From positions 23,851,878 to 23,915,877 of the forward strand of contig NC_045148.1 of NCBI RefSeq assembly GCF_008831285.2: a DNA stretch of 64,000 nt, given 5' to 3'. The stretch comes from Nymphaea colorata. Lineage: Eukaryota > Streptophyta > Magnoliopsida > Nymphaeales > Nymphaeaceae. The position numbers and the translations under genes were made by a program. The notes beneath the pieces were generated by a model. That model saw only the letters and a program-made list of their open reading frames with translations, was not told where the DNA came from and searched no databases. This document shows, piece after piece, positions 46,013 to 57,561 of this stretch (position 1 is its first letter; each line of letters starts with the position of its first letter).

Positions 46013-47091
46013 GACCAAGCCATCGCATGAAAAAAGGAGGTGTTCTTATCCCCCTCCGCAAGCCAACGAATACACGATCTTTGTTTCCACATTACCTCTT
46101 CCATGAGAAGGGCCTGGGATAGTTGCTTCCTCACTCTGTGTTCCTCATCAATCGCACCTTCCACCCCTTGTTCCATATGCTCCCTGCATTCCTCTAGCCG
46201 GCTTTGAAGAGTGGTGATGTTGTCACTAAGATTACCAAAAGAATGTCTGTTCCAATGTAGAAGAGCCTTATGCAGGCGATTAAGCTTAAGAAGGAGGCAC
46301 ATCATTGGTCACCCCTGAGCCTCACCTCTCCAAGCTTCAAGCATCACTACCTTACCTTCCCTGTCCATCAACCAAGGCTTAAAGAATCTAAATGGCTTCT
46401 GACCCCGTGTATCATCATTAATGTCCTTGGACTGATATAGAAGCACACTATGATTGGATGTGGCTGCCGTCTAGACCTTAAGCCTGCCTTCTCCACCAAA
46501 ACCAGTTTGCCAGTCATTGTTAACCATGCACCAATCCAGCTTACACTGCACTGAGTCTTGCCCTTGTCTATGGTTCGACCACATAAACCACTTGTTACTA
46601 TCTTCAACCTCCTTTAACCTGCAAGCATAAACAAAGCGACTGAAAGATAGTCAAGAAGCAGGTAACAGAGCCGAACCCGATTTATTTCGGCTGTTGAGCA
46701 TGGCATTGAAATCACCAATTAACATAACTGGTCCTTCGACTCTAGAAACAAGGGCCTCTAGTTTGTAAAGGCTTTGCAGCCTTTCCCAAAACCTAGGAGG
46801 CAGGTACACACCAAAAACTACAAAGACTTTGTCATTTGCCTGTCTACGAAAAGAAACACCAACCCAATTATGATCAACAACCAGAGAAGTAGCTTCCATT
46901 TCCTCCTCTTTCCAAACACATAATATTCTCACTACACCATCAGTACCTTCAACGTTAGACACAAATCTATAGTTGTGGTATCTTTGCATAATTATCTTTC
47001 AAGAACAAACCCAACAGAAGGATTAAACTTTTTGAGAATCAGACTTAATTCTTGCTGTGCAGGCCTCTTGCAAGGCCTCTAATGTTCCAGC
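46013..47091 (-). pseudogene. LINE ORF2 endonuclease (copy 2), frameshifted
   Basis: The frame starts with TTTAGCTGGAAC (S-W-N), intact where copy 1 has an amber codon, then a loss in GCAAGAGGCC shifts it. 46989-46651 reads VFGVYLPPRFWERLQ and PVMLIGDFNAML without the one-base loss seen in copy 1. The stretch around the SDH motif is broken by frameshifts and TAG (46471-46473, GTCTAGACGGC). 46305-45997 carries LNRLHKALLHWNRHSFGN and IRWLAEGDKNTSFFHAMAW. No reverse transcriptase. Confidence 0.82.
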
Positions 47092-48600
47092 TAAATACTG
47101 TTATGATTTAAAATGTTGATAGCCTCTACCCTTGCTCCCTCAATTCTGAGAGCCCTGCCATTAGCATTCTCTTCATTATCTTCCACATTGGAAGGTTTAT
47201 AAGTGCCTGATTCATATTGTCAGCCACCTTTTTCCGCTTCTTGGACCCATTATATCGGTGAACAATTGCATCTTCCAAACTAATCACAGTGGCTGGTGGG
47301 CGACCTTTCTTGCCCTTGCTGGCAAACCTGGTTGATTTTCTCGTCCCCCTCTGCCTAGCATCAACTACTTCAATGTGGCCGATCACAAGGTCAGACCCTG
47401 ATCAGTGCCCTCCTTCATATTCAAACTATCATCCTTCTCCTTGCCAAAGTAAGAATCCTTAACCCCAGCTGCGAACATGAATTTGATTGGAGGTACATGA
47501 TCATCCCGGCTGTTAGTGGTGGTCTGTTGTAGACAAAGGAAAGGGTTGGGAATCCCTTCATCAGCGTTTTCAGTCTTTCCTTCCTCTGGCATGCTCTGTG
47601 AAGAGTCCCTCCCCCTGTCGTCCTTCCTTTATTAAAGTTTTTCATCACCTGGCTACCCTCTCTCTCTACCTTTTTCTGCTTTAAGCCCCCATCTCCAATA
47701 TCAAGAGCCAGCCTAGTTCTCAGACCTGGGTCAGTCTGATTACCATTCCCTGCATCATTCTCAAGCTGACTCCCAAGTGAGGCCAATCTGTTTCCTTGTA
47801 TGTCCCTTCTACCAGAGTCATTTTTCTGCATCCCACCTCTTTGTTTCTTAATGACCAGAACTGTACTCCAAACTTGCTCCTCAGCCCCTGACGTTTCTGC
47901 TTTACCCTTATTCCTACATGTAGTGTGAAGTAGTGCCACAAACACAGCAGTAACGAACCCTAGATTCATATAACACTTCTTGAGATATCCTGTTTCCCTT
48001 GGCTTCAATGATGATTTTGGGCACCGGTCTGAAATCAAGCGGAACATCCATGCACACCCGAGCAAAACCTAGTTTGTCCCTGTGCATTGTTCATTCATCT
48101 GCTCTATTGAAGGAGGCACCCATCCCACTACCAATAGCTTCAAAGCTATACGAATTCCTAAACAAAACTAAAAGTTGAGGAAGACGAATCCACAAAGGGA
48201 TCGATTCCTTTTCATTCAGGCTAATTCACTACCTGGCTTCCAACGACTGGTAATAAGAAGCCGACCCCCAACTACCCATTTTCTGTACATTACCTCTCTG
48301 AGCTCTTCCTCAAAACTCACCGGCACCAAGAATCTCCCACTCCCAATAACAGAAAATGTTGGAGAATTTACATTAATCGAAAGCTTACACAAGGCCTGGA
48401 AAACATACCTGTAGTCCATGCCTATGCTCATTCTACCTCCGTAAAAGCCAGCTACTACCGCAAACCGATATTGCTCCTCCATTTTCTGGTGCGCCTCAGC
48501 AGGGAAGACCACCGTGGGTTCATCCCAGATCTGTCCACAGTCACCTCCGGGCACTACTGAAAATCTGACTCCTGGCTACCAACAACAACACCTGCCCACC
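47092..48600 (-). pseudogene. LINE ORF1 (copy 2), frameshifted
   Basis: A 112-codon piece (48554-48216) covers the start of DUF4283 (DEPTVVFPAEAHQKMEEQYR, FSVIGSGRFLVPV). A one-base loss in GAATTAGCC (copy 1: GAATTACGCC) ends it. Further pieces follow at 48065-47421 and 47386-47126. The zinc knuckle region is damaged: after ATGTAGTGTGAAG the CX2C pair and His lie in different frames. At the sites of the two ORF1 amber stops of copy 1 this copy has CAG. The ATG that starts ORF2 is lost here (CATAACAG instead of CATGAAAG). Confidence 0.82.
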
Positions 48601-49050
48601 CTTTTAACTTCCTCGTTTGAGGGGTGGTTGGAGCATCACTTCGCCCTGCTGCATATCCTTGTCACCGCTATCTTCTTCCATTCCTTGCAGGTTGGAGTTG
48701 TTGCACTTTGCTTCGCTCCTTTGGGTTGCTCCATCCGTGCTCCCCATGTCTGGCAACTCATCCCTATTGTTGAGATCCATCAGTCCACCGATTCTTTCCC
48801 TTCCCCACTCAATGCCCTAATCTTCTCCCCTCAGAGCTTCTCTCTCCTTCGATTTCAATCCCCCCGGCGAGCTCCGGGGTTCCCCACCGAGCTTTCCCTT
48901 CCCCACGCGATGCCCTAGCTTGCTCTCCCTGAGAGCTTCTCTCTCACATCTCTATGGGGAGCCTTGTTCATCTAGTTGGAACATTCCTTGCTGCTAATCA
49001 TTGAGGCCTGTTGGTTTTGCTCGTCTACTAAGTTGCTGTCGAGCTCTCTC

Positions 49051-49663
49051 CTTATTTATTCTTTGATGTTCTCGAGAGAAGATGGACTCTCAATATATAG
49101 AGTGCAGGCCAGACCATTTTAGGTAAGATAATCATGGAAATCCTGCATGATAAACAAAGTATCAAGAAAAAAGGGATCAGATCTCTTATCAAGATCTGTT
49201 ATTGTTATGCAGACTACATTTTAGGTTGTTAATGGATTGGGAAAGAAGTGAGAAGAGTAAATCAGCAAAACGTGATTTTACAGATATTCAAAATAAGAAT
49301 ATTGCTGAAGACGTTGAGGATCTTGATGTCAATGAAAAGACAAGAATTAAGGAAGACGTTGAGGATCTTGATATCAACTGAAATTACTTAAAAGTGAGAC
49401 ATGGCAGATTTGTTCCGTTATAACCTTCCTTTTTGTAATCCTTCATCCACTCCAAAAATTGTGGATAATGTAAATGTAAGTGAGAAATATTTTTTTAGTA
49501 CTCTCAATTCTTCAAGAAATTGTGTATTATCATGATCTTGTATACCAAAAATCTTGTAAGCGATAACTTTTTTTTGTAGTATATATATGTTGTTCAAAGG
49601 AATGAATAAAAACAAGTTCTCTCCAGCTTTATCTTTCACGCTTCCTCTGAATAAGTTTTCTCA
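49051..49663 (+). repeat. LTR-like module (copy 3)
   Basis: Mirror of 5666-6298. The plus-strand end has ACTATATATG-type TATA (GTAGTATATATATGTTG, 49577) and AATAAAAACAAG (49604), then CTCTGAATAAG and the CA end before the primer-binding site. The minus-strand end has CTCTCAATATATAGAG (49086 on). Confidence 0.65.
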
Positions 49664-49675
49664 TGTTATCAGAGC
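49664..49675 (+). other. Copia primer-binding site (copy 3)
   Basis: TGTTATCAGAGC, eleven of twelve bases of the plant Copia site, directly after a CA end (TTTTCTCA). Confidence 0.8.
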
Positions 49676-50254
49676 AAAACAAGAGAGGGAAATCGACTGC
49701 TTCCTTCCATTAACTCAAAAAAATCCAAACTTTTGTAGAGAGGTCCTTCAGACACCTGGAATTGGAATAATCTTCTGCTCGACAGCTAGAATCGCCTGAA
49801 GAATCAGCACCGGCCTTCCTCTTTGCCGCCTGATACACCTTTGTCTCAAGCAAATTATTCCAGAGAACAGCAGGAAAGGAAGTCAGGGGAGGGCGCATTT
49901 CTCACCAGATTCTTCATGTACTCCGGCAGTGACCCCTATCACCAGAATTTCTCAGGGTCGACTGAATTTCTCTGTTGCGGATGTCAGTGATGAGCCCGTT
50001 GCAAATCTCCTCTCGGCAGCTCCTGTTCTCAGACTACAGGTTCAGCTCAACGGCAGGTTCTCTCAACCCTTCACTGAATCACAAACTCAGGCAGTCATAT
50101 TTGCTTCTGTTCAAAGGCTTTGTTTCTTCTCTGATTTAAGACAGCAAAAGAGCTTCTCCAGCAGAGGAAACTGGGAGGAAACAGAAGTTGGGTCTATTAG
50201 GGAGGAAACAGAATCATCTACACCGACTTGTCATATGAGCATATGTTCTCTTTG
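49676..50254 (+). mobile_element. Copia-type leader region (copy 3)
   Basis: The best preserved of the three copies. A 114-codon plus-strand frame (49929-50273) reads MTPITRISQGRLNFSVADVS and LLSAAPVLRLQVQLNGRFSQ, but without a start context or domain I can name. The order LTR - primer-binding site - leader is that of a plus-strand Copia-type element whose body is missing; a LINE ORF1 fragment follows instead. Confidence 0.55.
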
Positions 50255-50535
50255 CAATGGGAGGAAAACTTAATATTACTCACATAGTTGATTTCTTGAA
50301 AACAATTCCTCCCTCTTCCATTGGTTCTCCATATAGCGCTCTGGCAATAGCTTGGAAAGTGCATCGATTCCATAAAAATACTGGCAATTTAGGAACCCTA
50401 ATCCAGATTGGCACTCCCATATTCTCCTCAATCGATAAGGAGCATCTTGGATCCCTTCTGCTGGCAGCCATCACTCTTCCACCCAGTTTCCATTCTTCCT
50501 TCTAAAAACTACGCTGAGTTCGTCCTCATTGTGAA
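50255..50535 (-). pseudogene. LINE ORF1 DUF4283 fragment
   Basis: On the minus strand: HNEDELSVVFRRKNGNW, then after a shift SIEENMGVPIWIRVPKLPVF and LWNRCTFQAIARALYGEP. This is the same domain and subfamily as 17180-17405. No other LINE part is seen. Confidence 0.78.
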
Positions 50536-51159
50536 CCCTTCCAAACCAGTCATTTCTTTGCTAGTTTTCATTCCATCCAAACAACAAGAATCCTGAAAAT
50601 TATTTTTTAATGGAGGAGAAAGAATCAAACTGATGAGGACTCACGGTTCTCCCCTTCGATTCTTTTTGTTATCAATTGATTTTCCATCTCCTGCTCTATC
50701 TTCTAGTCACTCACCAGCTGGTTGTCTTCAAGTTACTCCCCAATTGCTGGTCTCCTGTAAATCAATCTCTGCTTCCAATCATTCTGGGTCTAACATTCCT
50801 TTTCAACTTCCATCTGCCTATGGAGAAACTGAAAGTTGTTATCCCCCAATTCTGGTTCTGCTTTTGATCTGGGTCTCTCCTTTATTAACTCCTGACATAA
50901 TGATAGATCTTCAATTCCTTCCACCCTTCTTTCTTTGCCACACTCCCTTGAGAAGAAACCACCAATTGATTAACTCACACTGACTTGCCATGTGAATATA
51001 TATTTGCTTTGAGGAATAATTACCTATCGATTCTTCTTTGGTGTTCTTTGACCAGACTACCACACCTAACATCACATTAAAGAAGCTCTAATCTTTAGTT
51101 GGGTTCCTTGTTTGTTGATATATTAGGCAACTAGTTATAGCATTACTACCATTTACGTT
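50536..51159. other. Stretch without a supportable gene
   Basis: A Ser/Pro/Leu-rich plus-strand frame (50633-50983) is present but resembles no protein family and overlaps nothing conserved. It may be the 5' part of the LINE fragment read on the wrong strand. Confidence 0.4.
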
Positions 51160-52530
51160 TTCCAAAATTCAAAAACAGAGATAAAAATAGAATTTCTTGG
51201 CATTTGCATGGATCAAACATCTATTCTATGGAAATTTAACAGTTCAACCAAGTTTGTTAGTTATGCATAGTACCCAGTTTAGAAATGGTTGCTCTGTTAT
51301 GCTGGAACTTTTAATTCATTAAAGAACTTTGGGATTAATTTGAGGCAAGTAATGCATCCTGTTGCTGCTTGATCAGGACTAAGAAACAAAGGTTCAGCAG
51401 TCGATGGCAGAATCACCACCAAATTTCTCAGAACAAAAGTAAAAGAAATGCTCTGTCATTTGATTGTCTTACCTTCTTAGTCAAAAGCAGAATGTATGTT
51501 GCATGAACAGCTTTCTGGGGATTAGGTTCCTTGCATTTGTTAAGCAAAATCAATCTGTGCAATGGAGAAAGATTAGCAGATTAATGCTGATATTCACAAT
51601 GATGTTTGACAAGAATTGACTCAACCCTCAAAAGCACACAAAAAGAAACATGCCAAAACACACAGATACAGGTTAGCAGTTAAACTGCACAAAAAGGAGA
51701 TTAATTTCTACGTAAGATTGAAGGAGCCAAAAAGCATATTATTTGACAATAATTTCTTAGGCGACTTATAGCATAACCAGTACTCAAATATTTAATTCAC
51801 AAGAAAAATAAGATCAGCATTACTTACACAAGTGAAAGCACACAAATAAGCAATTATTTCACATAAGACTGTAAAAATATACCTGTGGAAGATAAGCAGC
51901 TGAAGCAAGCCAACAACCACCAGCATCTAGCTCCAAAAAAAAAAAATTAAAATGTCATTTAAATGTCTTGACATAAGCATCTTAAACACGTTATCCAGGT
52001 GAAAGCAGGAACTAGGGGTCGTCTGGTAATCACAACTGGATATTATTGTTATACTCATCAGCCATAATATTTAGGACAGATTCATGGAACTTTTTAACAT
52101 AATATTACATAACTCTGCCTAATATTTGGGACAGATATATGGAACAATTACATACTGTTATTATTGGCATATGCAGAGGCAAGTTACGATGTACGTAGCT
52201 TCACCTAGCCCTTTGGTGGTGAAAAAAAGCCCCATCAGAGGTAAGGGGTATTCTTGTAGTGGCCGTATCACCATCTCTCGTATCTTTGGCCAAGTAAAGG
52301 CTGCTCAAGCCATTATAGTTCCAAGAAAATGATCAAATAATATTATTTTGAGTGCTAAAAAAAATCAAGTTAGAAAACATGGAGAACTAAATTGAAAAAA
52401 TAACCTGTGAAAGTCCGCCAAAGAGAACTTTAGAATTTGTCATTGAATGGATATGGTCAATCATACCCGAAAGGTCATATAGAGCTAACTCTGACCAAAT
52501 TATCTAGAAGATTTTCAAAAGGTAGCATTG
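51160..52530 (-). repeat. Third copy of the duplicated segment of 36.3-37.7 kb
   Basis: 51230-51720 mirrors 37170-37650 (GATCAGGACTAAGAAACAAAGG, AAATCAATCTGTGCAATGGAG). 51835-52500 runs parallel to 44020-44700, including the family F element (from 52014, GGGGTCGTCTGGTAATCACAAC). No gene. Confidence 0.78.
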
Positions 52531-54359
52531 GATATGAGTAATTACTTAAAATAAAATCTCATCTTTATCCGTATCCGATCCGATACTTATATATATCAGA
52601 ATTTGAGAACGAATCCAGTCGGATGTTATTTCTTAATTCCGAAGACAATCTATTCCTTAATCAGAGATTAATTTTTTCCCATTTCTATTTTTTTTTTTGG
52701 AACGGTTCAATTGGACATGTGATCAAGATGGAAAATGAGATTTAAAGTCTATCCATCTTACCATGTGAATGACGAGGCAGTTCCAATTCTTTTGCTTATG
52801 TTACATGGAAAGGCACAATATCTAGATAAAGGCAGAAAGAGAGAACATATAATTAAGTGAAAATTGTCAATGATTTTGCAAACATTGCCAAAAACAATAA
52901 AGGAATACAGACAATCATATGCCAAAAGAAAAGGAAAAATGGGGCATCTTTGAAATTAGGGAAAAAGAACTGTCTTTTTGAGCCTTTTCACTTTTTCAAA
53001 TTTTTTTATCTGTAAAACAAATTTCTTTTTTCTATTTAAACAGAAACATATTTGTCATTAATCATACTGACACACAAAATTTTGGTGCACTAAAATAGCA
53101 TGTTTGGTGCAATGTGTTATTGCTTACAAGAATGAACTTGCATTCCACATCAAATCCCAATTCTCGGGCTTCTAAAAAAAATGTAGGCTAGGCCCCGAGA
53201 TGAACGCTTTTTTGTAGGTTCTATGTCAAAGTTTCTCTGGTATCTCAGCCTGACCTAAATTTCTTAACTAAAATATGAAAATAATGCCGACTCAGAAACC
53301 ACTATCCTATAAAACACTGTCCTAATAGAGCTCCTTGTGACTTACCCCAGCACATGCTACAACACCTTTAATGCTGCCTGTGCATCAGCTCATGGTGCCA
53401 TTTAGTTATTGGGCAGAGTCAGACCATCATGCTTTGTCTGACATGTAGCCAGTTTGATGTCAATTTTATTACTAAAAGGTTTCCTTTTCTAATATCTTCA
53501 AAATCTTCGGCATACATCACTAGTTTTTAAGAAATGTTTGGGGATACACTAAAGAGTTTTTAAAAAGAATCAACGTAATAAGGAAGCCAAATGTCAGCAT
53601 TATGGCGAAAAAGATTTTAGAGAGAGAGAAAGAAAAAAAAACCAAAGTGGAGAGGTGGGGTTTAAATGTGTATATTGAACAGAATCAGGCCTCCAATACC
53701 AGACTCAGAGTCGGGGCAGCCTAGCCTAGCTTAGCTCAGCCCAGCAAGTTTGTTCTGTCGTGTTGGGGAATCTTTCACCACAGCACATACCATCGCGAGG
53801 CATGTAGTCTCATTTTTCTTTCTCTTCCCTCTTGAAATTTCTTATTTAGAGCCAACAGCCATGAGCAACTGAAGTCAAGTCTTGTTTATTTCATCAACAC
53901 AAATAGGCATGATATGTTTTTTCTTTTCTTTTTTTTTTCCATTTTATTTTTTACCTTCCATTGAGTGTATGCCTTTGTTATATCTCTACAAATAGATAAT
54001 GTGCATGTATGGCCAGTTGATTTTTCTATTGATAGATGGATGAACTATGATTGGTGGGATTTTTTTTTATTTTATATTGTTTTTTGAGGTTGGGGATTGT
54101 CCAAATCTGGAATGCTACAATTAGTTTTGACATCCTTCAAATCCTCATTCCCTTGATAAAATCCCTATTGGTCATCCTATTTGCAGTCTTAATGAAGTGA
54201 TCCGCCTTTAAAAGAGTGTCTTCCTAATGGGATTGAAGCACAAGTTCCTCTCTCGCTTCCAAAAAGTATTGAAGTCGAAAATTTTCAATATGATCTCATA
54301 AATTTAAATTTCTATATAAAAAAAAGAGGGCTTAAAATATCTCGTTGTTAGATAATTTT
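52531..54359. other. Stretch without a supportable gene
   Basis: AT-rich. GAATCCAGTCGGATG words at 52590-52680 are a family B remnant. The rest has short frames only. Confidence 0.45.
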
Positions 54360-54930
54360 TTCTTCCTTTTTTTCTTTGCTCTCTCATTTTTTTCTCTTAG
54401 AATCTTTATATCTTTCTTATTATTTCCTTAAAATCTATCTTCACAAATTTTCCTTTCTCTATTTCTTTTCTCCCTTAAAAATCTTTACATTTCTCTCTCT
54501 CTCATTTTTTCTTAAAATCTTTTGCTATTCTACTATTTTTTTCTCTTTATTTATTTTCTTTCTCTTCAAAATCTTTATTTCTCTCTCCCTCTCGCACTCA
54601 TTTTTCTCTTAAATTCCCTTGTTCTTTTACTAGTTTTTTTTCTCTTAAAAATATTTATCTCTTCCTCTCTCTCTTTCTCTCTCTTTCACTCTCTCTCTCA
54701 TGTTTATCTTAAAATCTCTTGCTCTTCTACTAGTTTTTCAACTAAAATCTCCTTCTCTTCTACTAGTTTCTCGTGTTATTTCGTTCCACTCACTTATAAA
54801 TTTTTGTTTCTCTCTCTCCCTTATTTTTCTCTTAAAATCTCTTGCTCTTTTACTAGTTTTTCTCCATCTATATTTTCTCTCTCTTAAAAATCTTTATCTC
54901 ACTCTCTCTAAGTGTCTTGATAAAAGTTTA
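54360..54930. repeat. CT-rich tract with TCTTAAAATCTCTTGCTCTTCTACTAG units
   Basis: Pyrimidine-rich over 570 bp. The words CTTAAAATCT and TCTACTAGTTTTT recur about every 60-80 bp. The shorter inverse counterpart is at 29400-29580. Ser/Phe/Leu-rich frames here are composition artefacts. Confidence 0.85.
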
Positions 54931-55029
54931 TGAAATACTTTCCTTTAAAAAGATTTTATTTCCTTCCCCTCATAAAGTTTTAATTTTTTTACCAAATACC
55001 ACACCACATATAGGTTGAAGATAATGTTT

Positions 55030-55340
55030 GGGTGAATATGAAATGCGTGGAGAATGAACACAACCTGCCTTAAACAAATTTTGGGATGCAAACAACCTGA
55101 TTTGCACAGAAGGCAATGTCAAGCTGGGTGAGGGACACATATTGCAATGCTCCCACAATACATGAATATAAAGTAGCATCCTTGAACTTCGAACTATGAC
55201 CAGCAAATAATTTTATGAATGTTGCCATCGGCGTGTGCATGGGTTTGGCTTCATGCATTTTTGTATGCTTGAAAAGATTAAAGATATTAATTTCTTTGAG
55301 ACAACACCAAGCTTCCTTTTAACAATGGTGGATTCAATTC
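55030..55340 (-). pseudogene. Copia pol fragment between reverse transcriptase and RNase H
   Basis: Frame 55258-55070: MHEAKPMHTPMA, then DATLYSCIVGALQYVSLTQ and LDIAFCANQVV, the well-conserved Copia stretch AKP-x-TPM ... DxxLYRSIVGALQYLTLTRPDIA-x-AVN. It is isolated; neither the YVDD part nor RNase H proper is present. It lies about 650 bp downstream of the receptor kinase stop codon. A degraded mirror copy is at 28920-29170. Confidence 0.85.
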
Positions 55341-55979
55341 CTAGGAAATAGAATGAAGATTTTCCAAGTTTCACATTTACTTGTAGGGGGAGGGGTCTTC
55401 TATTTAACTAACTGGGTCATTTGGTCCTTCTTATCATTTTAAGTCCATAACACAAGGTCCTTTGTTAGAGGGCCATCACATATAGCATGCTCCAATAACA
55501 CATGATGCTCACAGCATAAAATTCTCATCCTCCTCTTTCATGGGCTCTTCTTTTGATAAAATTGAATTCAGTCCAAAACTTACTGGAATTATGTATTTTT
55601 GTTCATTCTTCTTGTTGTGCATTTTTTTGATAGGTTTGAGAAATTGTGCTGAGGATTTATCAAAACTCCGGCTATTGAGGTGATCTTACTTAGAATAAGG
55701 CACAAACCGCAATAATGAACAAAGTTCCAAGCATCTTACACGTAACTTGCACTGGAAATGTGCGAGTTGTTCTACAAGATTGATCACCCGAATGCCTTAG
55801 GAATAGAACACACAAGCATATTAAGCATATCTTTATTAAATCCTATATGCAACTGTAATTGAGAAATGCAAGTGAGAGCTCCCAATGAAAGCAATCAAAC
55901 TACATTTCCACCTCCAATATTTTTGCCAATGGCTGGTGCCCAAGAATTAAATCCCATTGTACCTATGAATATATTTGAA
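55341..55979 (-). other. 3' flank of receptor kinase B
   Basis: Mirror of 28259-28890. No frame. It presumably contains the 3' UTR; no polyadenylation signal stands out with confidence. Confidence 0.45.
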
Positions 55980-56548
55980 TTATCCTTTTATCATTCTTAT
56001 CTTCTGTCGTATCCTTCTCAGCCCTACAACCACTTCCTTCATGTCCATTCTCTCATTTGGAGACACCCTTGAACATGACAAGCCTATCTCCATGATCATC
56101 ACCAGCAGTTCATTCATAGCAGCTGATCTTTCAGTTGGAGTAGTGTCACTTTCGTTGAAAATATGGCTGTCAATGACATCTGAAATTGCAACAGGAAATG
56201 CTTCAGCTACCCATTGCCTCAAGCTAAAATCCCCATCAAACTGTTCTTCAGTAGGCTTTCTTCCTGTAAACACTTCAAGGAGGAGAATTCCGGAGTGTAG
56301 ACATCAGCTTTGGTTGACACCTTTCCAGCCATCCCAAATTCTAATTCAACCATCCAACAATAATAGACATGATTAGCAAGCATAATATAATTGGCTAATG
56401 CTCATCTATGACACAATCACACTAATTGGTTTTGGGCAAGAGGCCTGGAAATTAATGGACTTAAGCAGATGAACCTCCAATCCTGCCTTTCTCTTGTTGT
56501 ATTCTCATATATACATCTAAAAAGGAATACAAGATTATGATTTAGAAC

Positions 56549-56863
56549 TAGACATAGTTATCGGCCAGGTACCCAACGGCTACCTCACCAGAGCGGGACC
56601 AGGTTCGAGCCCGCCCGATAATGTATCGGGCCAACCTGGGTTAGCCCGACGGGGGTCTGATCCATCCCGATAAATTTTAAATATTAATTTTATTTTATTA
56701 TTAATATATATTGTTATTTAAAATATATTTTATATTCAAAAAATTTATTTTATATTTAAAAATAATTTTTATGGAACTGCACCGGTCCTAGGTTCGGATT
56801 TCGGACATCAGGCCAGCCCGAACCCAGTTCTTATCAAGCCGGGCTGGCCGTTGCCCAAGTCTA
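56549..56863 (-). mobile_element. hAT-like small element, family C (copy 2)
   Basis: Left TAGACATAGTTATCGGCC, right the inverse of TAGACTTGGGCAACGGCC. Flanks TTTAGAAC (56541-56548) and TTTTGAAC (56864-56871), 7 of 8. It occupies the same site as the element at 27413-27686 in the mirror segment, so it was there before the duplication. 315 bp. Confidence 0.8.
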
Positions 56864-57513
56864 TTTTGAACTGACATCCTATATATATGATGTTCAAGTG
56901 CTCTTAAAAGAATTCAAACACATATCCAGATTTTTTCTATGGGGCATGTGAGATTTGTTGACATTCATTAATTGGTTGGCGCAATGATCACAACATAAAG
57001 GCCTAATTAAACTCATCTTACTTCTAATTCTCCAGTGACCTATCTCAAGGTTCTCTTAAATGGCTCCTAAGTCAAGTAAATTATTCAATAGTGCCAATTA
57101 TTAGCCAGTCTTAAACCATTAGGTAGAAAGGTATTTACAATTACGATTCTTTTATACAAGAAAGAAAAAAAAAATTATAACTTCTGTTGAAAGAAGAAGA
57201 TCAATTGAAGATTCCTGTCTGTTGAGGACATGCAAATAACACATGTGTACATGAGCATAAAACAATGCAAAGACTAGCATGCAACACCACAAGCCAAACC
57301 AACAACGACTGTATTGTCCATGTAAAAGATTTTATCAATGACCATCACATTATTGAGCTAGGAACCACTTGCGTGTGTCTTTATGTGTGAACTACCAAAT
57401 CATGATGATTAGAAGGATCATGGGTGTTTGCATATCAGTTAATATATTTATTGATATTATATTGCAAACACAAAAGAGTAAATTAACTAAACCATGCAAG
57501 TCAAGACCAAATT

Positions 57514-57516
<3 letters not shown>

Positions 57517-57559
<43 letters not shown>
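57517..57559. repeat. (TA)n microsatellite in the intron
   Basis: More than 20 TA units in a row. Confidence 0.95.

Positions 57560-57561
<2 letters not shown>

Larger units (their letters stand above)
46013..49050 (-). mobile_element. L1-type LINE (copy 2), inverted, 3'-truncated
   Basis: Mirror of 6299-9345 at high identity: 5' region (48600-49050), ORF1 (to about 47090) and the endonuclease part of ORF2. It ends at 46013-46018 in GATGGCTTGGTC, where the sequence switches to the copy of the 24.94-kb segment, so it is cut about 140 bp earlier than copy 1. It lacks the four amber stops of copy 1 but has its own indels. Confidence 0.85.

Noticed and set aside
50633-50983. 116-codon Ser/Pro-rich frame as a gene
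   Set aside because: No domain, no start context, and it lies in the upstream part of an inverted LINE fragment.
54376-54933. Phe/Ser/Leu-rich frames resembling membrane proteins
   Set aside because: They translate a CT-rich repeat and have no other support.
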